This document shows positions 42,470 to 53,419 of a DNA stretch of 64,000 nt, one piece after another (the stretch's first letter is position 1; each line of letters starts with the position of its first letter). The DNA is taken from assembly GCA_001600095.1 (NCBI GenBank), contig BCIX01000001.1, positions 6,349,198 to 6,413,197 on the forward strand, given 5' to 3'. Source of the stretch: Bullera alba. Taxonomy: Eukaryota > Basidiomycota > Tremellomycetes > Tremellales > Bulleraceae. The position numbers were made by a program, and so were the translations under genes. The notes beneath the pieces were generated by a model that was not told the origin of the DNA, ran no database searches, and saw only the letters and a program-made list of their open reading frames with translations.

Positions 42470-44849
42470 CTACTCGTACAACACATCGAGATACGTCTTC
42501 ACCAACTCTTCCACAACGACTGGCCCAACGCTTGTCTGTCCCACACCTGCAAGTCACGACCTCAGCAAGGGCACGATACACGACGTAGCTGATCACTCAC
42601 CGTACAATGCGACCATGTTGCCCTCTTCGCCCTTTGGCATCGTCTTGACTTGTTGGATTACCTCGGCGAGATCGTCGAGCAGCTTGTCGACGCTATTTGA
42701 CGTGGGGAGCTGAAGGTCATATGCCCAACTCAGCATTCATTCGACCTCTAAGGCTGACCGAACTCACGGTGAATGCCATGTGGAGAGCAGGGGGGTTCAT
42801 CAACCCGTTCAGATGCCAGCCCTTTTTGGACATGGCGTCGCCCAGGGCGTATATGTTGATGGTCTTACTGGCAAACGCGACCACAGAGACTCTTGGATTA
42901 CCCAACACGTATAGGTCGGTGGGGAATCGAGTTTTGAGCTGGGCAGCGAATGTCCGAGCTGCAATAACGATCGTCTTGCACGAATCAGTGTAGCCGCTGA
43001 CTCAAATGTCAGTGATGGAGAGGAGACGTGGGGTATGGGCGCACTCACTTTGCTCCGATGTGATTCAGGACAGCCCAAGCACCTGCGATAATGGCGCCAG
43101 GTCTGACGAAAGGATCAGCTCAGCTCATTTTCTCCCACGACGAAAGCAGGATGTAGCTGACCTCGAACCCGCCATGGAAGGACTGGCATATACACCTCCC
43201 GACCAATCGGTGTTGACGTAGTACTGGTACCTCCGCAGCTCGACGCTTCGGTACATGATAACAGAGGATCCTGCCGCCTATTAGCACCATCACCTGCAAG
43301 GATCGCCGATCACCGACTCACCTTTCGGACAGAAAGCGTATTTGTGCTGAACACGTGGTCAGCTATGTCACTCATGAGTAATGTGAGGAGGGCAGCTCAC
43401 GATGTCGCAGCTAACACTCGTCACACCGGGGACCGAAAAGTCAAAGGCATCGACACCATCGCCCAGCCCCGCCTTTTCCAGGAATGGCATGAGGAACGAG
43501 CCCAAACAGCAGTCGACGTGGAAACCGATTTTCTTCTTCTTAGCAATTGCACCGAGGTGCTTGATCGGGTCCTTGACGTCGAATGTCAGCTGTGAAAAGA
43601 CAAGGATCGGAAGGGTTTAGCTCACAATGATGCCATCTGGGAAATTGGGCGCCGAAGCGACGATCATGATGGTATTGGCGTTGCTAAATTGGTGAGTCAG
43701 TCGGCAAGTTCATGGACTTGGAAAACGTCCGTCATCACGCACATAGCACGAGAGATCCAATCGACATCAGCTCTCCTGGTCTTCTCGTTGACGGGGATGA
43801 CACGGATCTTGATACCGAAGTATTGGGCGGCTTTGAAGAACGCTGCATGTGCCGAGGCAGGTACGACCCTAGCCCGAGTCAGCAACGGGAAGGGAGGTCG
43901 GTAATTTTGTCAGACTGGTGACATACATTTCCGGCGAGGTGATGCCTTTGGTAGCCTTGGCCCAGTCCCGGTACGTCTTGACGGCCATGAGGATGGACTC
44001 GGTGCCGCCAGAAGTCGCTACAGAGGTCAGTCTGGCGTCTGAACAGCTTCAGGTTCAAGGAGCTCACTTGTGCCTGCGCCTTGTGGGCAATTGAAGCTGC
44101 AAGCGGTCAGCCCTGAGTTCAGCTGGACTGTGGTAGCAACTTACAGATTCAAGCAGATACTGATAATCTCACTCTCCATCTTTCGCACCGAAGGGAAGAT
44201 GTCCGAGTGCAGAGGGTTTGACAGGAGAAAGTTGTTCATGGCGGTGTTGATGATTTCGTTGAGCTCCTCGCCTCCCTATAAACAGGCCCATGGTCAGGTG
44301 CGTCCGTCGCCACAGCCATGGATGATCCACACGTCATACTCACATGATACACTGTACCGCTGACTCTTCCCGATCCCACATCGTCTCCCTGTAATCTCTT
44401 CATACTCTTCCATTCCTCTTCAAGCCACTCTCGACTCTTGCCCTCGGTCGGGAGCGTCTTCACCACTGTCAAGTTGATGCCATCTGGGTACGACGCCGGG
44501 TGAACTTTTTGCCTTAATTGACTCCTGGTCTTGCCCATTTCCGCCTTCAGCTTTGCCTTTGACGACGGCAAAGCGAGCATAAGCCGGACTACATACTGCC
44601 AGGAAAGTCAGCATCGCTCAATTCATCTAGAAGTAGGACGATAAGACGACCTACGTTCTTCAGAGCGACGTAAATCGCTGCGAAAGAGTTGGAAAGTCCT
44701 CTCGCTCTGATCTCCCGGTAGCCAGAGATGAAGACACCCTTGAAGATCCTCAGCAGGAATGATAGCCGTCCAACAAGCGTGATGATCTGGATGTAGTACT
44801 CCTTCCGGGATTGCCCTATTGCCGGCTTCAAGACACTCATAACTGGCAT
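42470..44849 (-). CDS. sphingosine-1-phosphate lyase (Dpl1)
   Basis: PLP-dependent ER-membrane enzyme that cleaves phosphorylated long-chain bases, the exit step of sphingolipid breakdown. The ATG at 44847-44849 opens [13 protein letters not shown]. An N-terminal hydrophobic region lies near [17 protein letters not shown]. The catalytic domain shows [45 protein letters not shown], then [14 protein letters not shown] and the PLP-lysine motif VSCDIHKYAF. Later come [13 protein letters not shown] and ALHMAFT, and the end [10 protein letters not shown] at 42470. All expected parts are present. Around ten short introns. Its 5' side faces the Fpg gene. Confidence 0.94.
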
Positions 44850-45292
44850 TGTGCGTCGATCGCCGTGAGCTGAGGAGCGATTGGCTTGAGCAGATAAGAT
44901 GCGCTTATGTGATAGACCGCTGGGTCTATGCGAAAACGGTCCACTGACTTGTGATGATACGGTGGCAAGATGAAAGGATCAGCGGATGGACCGGCGAGGA
45001 CGGCATGTTGGCGGCTATCACGCAGCCCGCGCGGTCGGGTTAGACCGTGCGAGAATGCCACGTGGTCGGTCGTGCCTGGAATCGAGATCGGGCCCGGTCC
45101 ACGGTCGTCATGATCACGTCCTCGCCAGACTATAACTGAGGGGATGAGGAGGATCAGGGGCTGTGGAGAGATGGATGATATTCACAGTATACTTGCCTTG
45201 ACTCGCAGCATCTGTTCATTGAGGGTCTAAGGACAAGTCTGCGAAAGCAGCCAGAATTTCTGAAGCTCATTCACAACGACACACCGATCATC
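44850..45292. promoter_or_regulatory. divergent promoter, DPL1 / FPG
   Basis: This 443-bp region contains GCCACGTGG at 45057-45065 and a small inverted repeat CGGTC-N7-GACCG near 45032. No gene is recognised. Confidence 0.45.
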
Positions 45293-47496
45293 ATGCCAGA
45301 GCTACCAGGTCAGTACAACTTGGCTTACCCGATAGCAGAACGAGCTGACCCAGTCTCAGAGGTTGAGCGAGCGCGAAAGTTGATTCAGGATTCCTGTAAA
45401 GGTTATAAGATATCTTCAGTCGAGACGACAGAGGATAAGATCGTCTACACTGGGGGCACGGATCATGCTCAATTCGTGAGTTGCAATATCACTGCCAGAA
45501 CTTGTTCACTTACAGGCTCCTCCAGGCGAAGGAGTTGGAGGGTCGGACGATAACGGGCTGCGAGAGGAAAGGCAAAACGTGGGTAAACGCCTAATTCTGA
45601 TATGTGAGGGTACTATCATGCTGATGCCTATGGTCAGATTTTGGATAACTCTGTCTGGCGAGGGTCGACTGCCTGTGCTTCACTTTGGGATGACGGGCAT
45701 GGTCCAGGTAAGCCATAGTACATGGATCTGTTCGAGTAGCAAATAACCTCGTTACAGCTAAAAGGGCAAGAACCGACGTGGTATCGACGGCGACCTCGAG
45801 AAAGATCGGATAGCTGGCCTCCCCGGGTAGGTCAATGTCAAGGGCTGTCAGATGAAGCTGGATACTGAGCAGTACTGAGCCTGCTTTGTAGTTCTGGAAA
45901 TTGTGAGGGCCGCACCTTGGGTCTATGTACTCGCTAACGAGGGTTAGTGTTGTGAAACTTGAGCCTCAAGATGGATCGGTCTCGCAAGAGCCCCGAGAGC
46001 TGGCGTTCATGGATGGTGAGTGTTACGGTCCACCATGCTAGTTGGGGTTTTGAATGACGAGCCATGATGTAGGTCGGAGACTAGCTCGATTACGCTTGTT
46101 ACCCTCTCCGGTCACCGATCACGCACCAGTATCCCTTCTCGGATTTGACCCGATATTGTCGCATCCAACGCTGGAAGAGTTCAAAGCATTGATAGAGAAG
46201 AAGAAGGGAACGACCAAGGGTATGATCATGAATCAAGCCTTCAGTGCGGGAGTCGGAAATGTGAGTGCCTTCAGACGTATGTTGATGGGACTGCCGCTGA
46301 GTTTGGTTCTGCAGTGGGTAGCAGATGAGTGAGTCGTAGCCAAGTATGACCATACCAAAGAGACCGGTCTGATCGTCCCGCAGAGTCCTTTATCAAGCCA
46401 GGATACACCCCTCATGCCCTGTCAATCTCCTCACTGATCAAAACGTCAAGGATTTACACTTCCAGCTCAGAAATATCTGTCAAACGGCCGTCGATGTCAA
46501 TGCCGATCACATGAAGTTCCCCTCGGACTGGCTATTCCGATGGAGATGGAGCAAAGGCCAGAAACAGCAGAAGGCCACCAAGGCAAGGCAGAAGGCTTTG
46601 GAGAGCGGGAGTGACGAAGAAGGCGGTGAGGACCTCAAGCCCAAAGGCATGAAGTTCCTGGCTCTGGTAAGTGCGCAGTATCGAGCTGCGGTTTCACTCT
46701 CTATCTCGCGATGTTAATGCTGGATTGAAATAGCCCGACGGATCACCCGCAACTATCACCTTTATCGAAGTGTCGGGCCGGACAACGGCTGTTGTTTCGG
46801 AATTGCAGAAAATGCCCGAGGGAGTGGAGATCAAGCCCAAGATCACAAAGGGCGGTAAGGGCAGTCAGAGCAAGAAGAGCAAGGGAGACTCGGTGAGTTG
46901 AGCCCCTTGGAGATGATGAGAAAGATGACTGACCAATGATGCAGGACGACGAAGGATCCAGTGGTTCCAACAGTTCTGAAGAGAACGAGGTCAAGCCGAA
47001 GACAATGACGCCAAGGCAGAAAGCCGCGATGGCGGCGAAGAAGGCGAAACTGGAAGCTTCGAGTCCGAGTCCAGTGAAGATGGAGCCCGAGTCGACAAAG
47101 GTGAGCTACGCTACAAATCACTTGTTGATGCGCAAATTGATTCGACTTCTTGCAGCGGAAGGCGAAGGACGAGGTAAAGCTGGAGCCAACAGAGGAGTCG
47201 ACCACGCCGAGCAAAAAGGTGAGTCAGGTCATACAAAGTCAAAGAGGAAGCTTACTGATCTCAGACCACCTTCTCCTCGCTACTTATACCGCCATATTCA
47301 CCCTTCTCATCATCTCTGTCCGGTCCCTCCTTGCGATGTCGACTTCCTTCAATCTCGGGCGCAGCCACGCAAATCAGCCAACGGGAGACCAAGTGGAGAC
47401 GGTGGCAGAAGCAAGCCTGGCAGGAAAGGTCGGGGTGGCAAGGCCAAGCGGCCCGAAGATTCAGACTCCTCAGAGCTGTCCGACGCACCGGAATGA
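45293..47496 (+). CDS. formamidopyrimidine-DNA glycosylase (Fpg/MutM type)
   Basis: Base-excision repair enzyme that removes oxidised purines and nicks the abasic site. A short intron after codon 5 restores MPELPEVERA, the family N-terminus with catalytic Pro2 and Glu3. Splicing then gives HFGMTGMVQLKG, DSWPPRFWKFVVKLEP, LAFMDGRRLARLRLL, PLLGFDP-type sequence, the beta-turn KGMIMNQAFSAGVGNWVADE (helix-two-turn-helix) and FIEVSGRTTAVVSELQK. The last block replaces the C4 zinc finger of bacterial enzymes, so this is a zincless Fpg as in plants and some fungi. A long Lys/Ser/Glu-rich tail follows, ending SSELSDAPE at 47496; it probably helps DNA binding or nuclear entry. The intron inside FWKF avoids an otherwise in-frame stop. 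Confidence 0.9.
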
Positions 47497-49047
47497 TGTT
47501 GGCGTAGGAGCCCGAGGAGAATGAGGATTGTGGTTGGAGACATGCAAGCAGTTAATGGTCGACGAGGCTCTCTTACTTGGGGCTGCTCCCCAAGCTTGAC
47601 AAACTTGGAAGCTGGGACATCGAGGCGGGGAGACACAGAGGTATCAGCGCATGCTGATAAATCTTCGACGATATGCTAACGGTGACCTCAAGGCAGCTCG
47701 CATTGATTAGTCATGGAAGTCAGTAGATCGATTCCGCGCAGCCTCCTGTATGTTGCGCTTCGATGCACAATGCATCCTCGGTCGACTAGATGGCAGAGAG
47801 ACATGACCCAGCTACAAGACCTCCTTCGTGCCCTTCATGCCTACCCCCCGGCGCACAGACCCCAAGTTTGTCACCATCACGCACAGACCTCGGACGCGTT
47901 CGGGGAGGGTAGTAACCGAAACGTCCAACTTGAATCTCCTTTCCCTTTCGCTTCCAGTCCCAGCACTGTATCGCAAGCACTGAGACTGAAGGCTCCCTGG
48001 CACCTGAGTCGGATTGGGGGACGGGTCGGATCCGGAGAGGTAGGTTCTGTGAGGTTATTCTTCGCGCTGTTGGGCTGGTTGATGATTTCAATCTGGGCGA
48101 TTTCAGTTTCAGGTGCACGCGATCCTCATCATATCCGTCCCGACGTCACCTCTCCCCTCTGAGCACCTATCAGTCCACTCACCCTCCCAACGCTCCTCGA
48201 GCTGCATTGCCCAAGGCAGCACGATTCCCACGGAGAACCCTCTCAGCACTGTGCTCACCTCTTCGCGAGCCAGATTTAGACCAGAGGGGGAAGTTGGGGT
48301 CTGGACCAGTTGGACTAGGTTGCGTTGTAGAGTTGGTCCCGGCCTAGGCCTCGCCTCTCTCTATATATTACCCATTGACCATCTTTCCTCTCTTCTTCTC
48401 TTTCTCATCTCAACAAACCTCAACACCTCTCTTCAGCGAGCTCCCCAACTCGCTATCATCACACCCTTATACACCCATCTTCGCCTCACCTCGCGTTGTC
48501 GCTGTTGTCTTGAACATGTGAGTGTCGTGGTCATCCCCCTCGTCGCCATCCCCCCGTCCCATCAACCAACCCTACACCACTGCACACTCCCACTCTCGTC
48601 TATAATCCTTGATCCACGAGATAACGCGTAGCTGACCATCATCAGCATCATCGTCAACACATAACACTGTCGCATTAGTGACGCTGCCCTAGCAGACGCA
48701 TCAGGAGGTGAGTACTTCTCAGTCAACGCGTCTTCCTCCCTGCCTCCAACACCTTCCCAGCCGTCCCGCCCTTAAAGCACAGACCTCCTCCCATTCCTCT
48801 GTTCCCTCGGCTCCTTCTTACAGTATCGTACCCGCCCCGTACACGTCCCCTCCACCCCGGCTCAGACCCTCTACCCCTCCGCTCCAGCTCCTCCCTTTCC
48901 ATTATTGCGCGGGGCAACGACGTCGAGCTACGCCTACAGCCCACCTCGTGCCTCATCCTTCCCTCGCCTCAGCATTGTGTCTGCAATGATCTTTGTTGGT
49001 GGAACTCACTGATGACAACACTGGCAGTGCCCCCATCCTCTCCCACC
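47497..49047. promoter_or_regulatory. FPG 3' flank and long leader of the zinc-finger gene
   Basis: This 1.55-kb gap holds a TATA-like CTATATATTA at 48361-48370 and then a strongly pyrimidine-rich stretch of 600 bases. I read the latter as a spliced leader: donor GTGAGTG at 48518, acceptor TAGCAG ending 48695, a 12-nt exon 48696-48707, donor GTGAGTAC at 48708 and acceptor GGCAG ending 49027. No coding frame is convincing. Confidence 0.5.
48361..48370 (+). promoter_or_regulatory. TATA box of the zinc-finger gene
   Basis: CTATATATTA, followed within about 40 bases by a CT-rich start-site-like tract. It lies 680 bp upstream of the first good ATG, consistent with a leader containing introns. Confidence 0.45.
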
Positions 49048-51005
49048 ATGCTCTGTGATCTCAACGCCGAAAGGGGGTTCGTCGACCGGCTTGTCACCGA
49101 CGACGCCCCTCCTGTCGCCCCATCTTCCGTTCCAATCCCGTACGCGACTGCTGGCAGAAGCACCCCGGTGCAACTCGGCAGCGCGGCCCTATGCGCAGCC
49201 CCTGCCCTGGTGTACGAAGACATCATTGGCTCCCCACATTCGTCCGATGGTCCGGCCACCCCGCCCCACAGGCCCTACCCGACCTTTCCTCCGATCGGGT
49301 TCGAGCGAGATGTGTTGCTCAGAGTTGCCGCTATCGACGCTGCGAACCAGGTGAGTGTCGACCTCCACCCACGTCTCCAGCAGCAGCTGACTCATGTTGA
49401 TCGAATAGCTTGCCGGCGAGGTCCATTTCCAAGGTGATCATGCCCCGACTGGTGTTTTGGCCACTGGTGCTGCTCGAACGGGTGATCTGACCACTGGTGT
49501 TGCCCCGACTGGGGCTGCTGCGAGCTCGCCGGTCATGCCGGGCCCAACCACCCAGGATGAGCTTAAAGCCTGGTTGAGAGACATCTGGGGCACGCCATCG
49601 GCGCCGAGCGCGAGACCTGCCGAGAGACGAGTCGGCAACATGACACTGGCCGAGCTCTACGCGAGATCGGCTGCTCGAGAGAGGAGTCGAGAGGTCGTCC
49701 AGACCAGAGAGCCCGCGCCCACCGCCGTCCGATACCGCGGCTTGGGCATCAACTTTGGTGATAGGGACGACCATGCTAGTCATCTCTTCCCACAGAATAT
49801 CTGGGGAAGAGAGGGTCAAGGATCCAACCAGGGCGCCCCTCAACAGGGCATTGTCGGTCACCATGGTGGGATGGTGCAATCCATATTGGCTACCGAGCAG
49901 GACCACGTACGAGTGAGGTGCCCATCTGATACCTCGAATACAACCTCGACTGGGGCGATGATCGATAGCGCGGGACGATACAGGCAGCCAATCGACTCCG
50001 CTGCAAACCAAAGAGTGCATGAGTCGTACCAGGCCGCTCTTTTTGGTTTGTCGGGGAACCAGGGCGATGCCACCAGGTTCCAGCAACATGGCGAGCGCTC
50101 CGTCCAACACCACGGGGTAAGGAATATCGACCACATCACCGGTCGAGAATATTACCCTGCTGGTGAATGGGCCTTTATGGTCGGCGATTGGGGTGAGTGG
50201 ACCGCAATCACGTAGGGCGTATGTCCTGTATTCGTTAGCTTACAATCTTGCAGTCTGCACTGCGTGCAACTACCACAACTTCCGACGAAACGCGGTCTGT
50301 CACATGTAAGTTTTCTGGCTCGAGCTTGAGCAAAGCTGATGTCTGTGCAGCTGCCATCTGCCCAAAGAGCACAACGTGAGTGAGCCCCGCTCTGTCATGA
50401 GAAAGGCTCAAGCTGAATCGTCCTCCTCTTAGATGGCAGTTGTGTCGAGGGCCAGCGCACCGCCCCTCGGATCGGAAGGTGATTGGCAGTGCGAGTGCGG
50501 GTTCGTCAGTGAGTACACAGTGGCGTATAATCCTAGACTGTGTTGACTCAGATCGAAATAGACTGGAGACGTCGAGCCCTTTGCAAGAAGTGTTTCCCGA
50601 CCCATCCATCAAACCAGGGTGAGTGCCTCAGACGACTAGCTGGGGGTCCACACTGACGGGCCTGGATCAGATGACAAGGACTTGGCTCGTCGTCAAGCGC
50701 TGGCCCAGCAGCAGGCCCGGGACCGGTTCCAGGATCCTTCACTGGAGATGGGGGACTTTCCCCCTGTCGACTCTGCCTTCGGCCAGACCGCAAATAGGGA
50801 GAACGTCACCGGAGCGCAAGTGGCGGACGTTGCACCACAGACGGTTCTGGCGAGGGAGTCTGGGCCCACGTACCGGTCTGTGGTGGAGTTTGGTGCTGTG
50901 GATGCGGAGGTACCCCGTCCCGAGGGGCGCTTTGGTGCTGTCGGTGATGGCCGATTCGTGATGCCCATTGCCCGACCCTCAGCCTCAATCATCGCTCTCG
51001 ACTAG
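49048..51005 (+). CDS. RanBP2-type zinc-finger protein (two fingers)
   Basis: Probable RNA-binding protein; I cannot name the orthologue. The ATG at 49048 (CACCATG context) gives MLCDLNAERGFVDRL. An upstream in-frame ATG at 49012 lies inside the presumed leader intron. The first 350 residues are Ala/Pro/Thr/Gly-rich and include five tandem pentapeptides with a central TG. A first RanBP2 finger reads GDWVCTACNYHNFRRNAVCHIC, restored only after splicing, and a second GDWQCECGFVNWRRRALCKKC has the C-x-C variant spacing. Such fingers usually bind single-stranded RNA. A Gln/Arg-rich and Val/Pro-rich tail ends SASIIALD at 51005. Introns cut through both fingers. Confidence 0.8.
49442..49516 (+). 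repeat. five tandem pentapeptide (15-nt) repeats
   Basis: Five 15-nt units in register encode APTGV, LATGA, ARTGD, LTTGV and APTGA. The first and last are almost identical at DNA level (GCCCCGACTGG start). They lie in the disordered N-terminal half of the zinc-finger protein. Confidence 0.85.
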
Positions 51006-53419
51006 GTGATCACCGTCGGGTCCTTGAGCAAGACTATCCCATCGATCTGTAAGTTGGTGGTGTGAGGGAGAGAGGACCATTCTGGGCAGGCGACTGACTG
51101 GACATCTCAGTTGAACACCTGCGCTTCTCATGGAGACTATACCCCCTTATACCCGATCAATGGACACGCATACCCCGGTTACCTGTCGGCCTCGGTGTCC
51201 AGATCTCTGATCTTAGGTCTGTCGTCTTATCGTCTTGGAGTGTGAATGTGGATTTAGAAAACCGACCAAAAAAACAGCAAAGCCCAAACACCAAAAACAC
51301 GGCGGGATCCGGTAGGGGTATTGGCGGGGACGGAACGTTGATAGGGGATCAACGGGATCAACAGGAAGCAGCGGTGCGAAGATGGCTTCGACCGCGACGC
51401 GCTTATGGCTTGACCAGGGGGGTTGAAGCACAGTGCAGCCTGGCGAGTGATGAGATGATCTCGGTGCGGAGGAGTCAGGTAGGATGCCGGAGAGGAGTTC
51501 GGACAATGAGGCGGCGGCAGTGATGAACGGCGGATGAGAGGTGCAGTACGACGATAGAAGGTCGCTGGGTAGAGAGCCAGCCGGGAACCAGTAGAAGTCG
51601 GGAAAGCTCGCAAGGTCTGGGAAACTGAAGGTCGGACAGAGTGTGGATCGTGTTCTGTTGTACGATATACGAGCAGAGACGAGAAATGCAAAGAAAATGG
51701 GGCGACGGGTGTTGCTGCGGCGCGACTAGCGGGTGTCCGAGCCTGCTGCTTGAGACTCGTGCTGAGGGAGTATGATCGATGAAGAGTCGTGCAAGCTGAA
51801 TGATCGACACGTCGGAGTCAGAGTCAGCAGTAAGCAGCGGATGCAGGATGTATGTAGGTTTGGTGGATGCGATGATGGTTCGCTGGCTCGAATCGAAGGT
51901 TGCTTGCAGTTCAGGGGCGGAGCCGGAGAGGAGAGGCACTCAGGGGCAAGGTCCAAGATACGCTAAATTCCCAACTAAATTCCCAACTTTGCTTGCTCTG
52001 CGCTCACCCGGGGCGTTTGGCGCTCGTTGGCGTCACTTTGATGTTCCGCGTTGGTCCGCTCATCTTGACCCGATTACCGTGGGTCTAGCCCCTTTTTTCT
52101 CAGCTATCGAGGTTAAAGTGCTGCGTTGGAAGCTATAGAGGTCATAGTACTGTCATAGTCCGTTCCGATACCCCTACCTAGAACAGTGGATCGCATCCTC
52201 CTATCCTCTCACCCATCCCCAACGACATACCAACACAGTATACATACCCCTCAGAGAGAACGGTAGATCGACACGACGGCATACACAGTTCAGTAAATCA
52301 CGAAACGAAACAACCAAAGAGAGAGAATCGAGAAAGAAGCAAAGGGACGCTAGGGCATCCGGAAAGAAGATACCCTCGCATCCATCTACCAACCAAGTAT
52401 AATACGACTACAGAGCGGCACAATACATAGCCAGCTCTGAACCTGATCGGCGGGCCGATCCGTGAGTGTTGAGTGTCGGTTGTCAGAGCGAGGCCCATCA
52501 CGACGGGAAGCCGAGGTCGGAGATCATTCCGGCCTTGGTTCCCTGACGACCCTCGTTGGCCGGTGCAGTTGGGATCGTTGCTGACGAGGCTTTATTATTG
52601 TTCAAACCGCGTCCCCCATCCAACTCGTCCATCATCGCATCTACATCGTCTACTCCTCTCCTCCACGATCCATGTTTCGCAGATCACTGCATCACACTTC
52701 GCTCTTTCAGCACACCAGCATCGTTCCGGGCACTCGCGTCACCATCGACAACAGGGGAAAAGGACAAAGTCTAGTCTAGGGAAAAAGTCGGTCTGGGTTC
52801 ACGGGCCACATAGATTTTCAGCAGCAATCATCGGGTCAAATTGAGAGACCTGAGACAGTGGAGACACTGCAGACACGTCCAGTTGAGATCGAAATACATA
52901 GGTACGTACGTATACCGTCAGACCCTTGGCCTCTCAAACGGCCCGGCCGTTCGTGGGAATTGGGGTGTGGCAAGCGGCTGACTCTATCCCTTCAAAGGTG
53001 TCCAAGTGACCACCGGGGCATACGCGCAGAGCTCAACTTTAAGGAGTCCTCGAGGAAGGAAGGGATAGTGGCCTCTAAAGGACGGGAAGAGCGAGGAATC
53101 TGGATCTCGACAAAGCATACCCAAAGTCGACAGCCATCAGACTGCGCGGCAGCCGCATCGCTTTGACCCGAAGACCCTTTCGACGAGTCGACGTGTCAAA
53201 ACAGACACGATCGCCACCGACACTTTGATCATCAACATAACTATCATCGCCAACGAACGCATCTCACTTCAAAACAGTCTCAACCCGCTTCGGCACAGGA
53301 AAGAGCGTAGACAGCTCCCGGTAGAATCGCAGCAGGAGTCCTTAGTTGGATACTCTTGCTAAGTCTGCCGAGGGTTGAAAGCACTCTTTCCCTCAACGAC
53401 ACCTTCGGGTGTTGGCGGT
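51006..53419. other. 2.4-kb region without a supported gene
   Basis: The largest gap in the window, between two plus-strand genes. On the minus strand 51250-51950 is markedly pyrimidine-rich, as leaders are here, but no conserved coding exon follows it. On the plus strand 52200-53400 has leader-like CA/CT-rich sequence and probably belongs to the long 5' leader and promoter of the GDS1/APSES gene. Open frames up to about 150 codons occur but show no recognisable protein. Confidence 0.5.

Noticed and set aside
47713..48162. 149-codon plus-strand open frame in the gap after the Fpg gene
   Set aside because: Composition looks random, no motif is seen, and it overlaps the presumed promoter.
51254..51939. 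Overlapping minus-strand open frames of about 150 codons in the 2.4-kb gap
   Set aside because: Ser/Pro/His-rich products are what pyrimidine-rich DNA gives in any frame; no conserved domain or convincing gene structure was seen.
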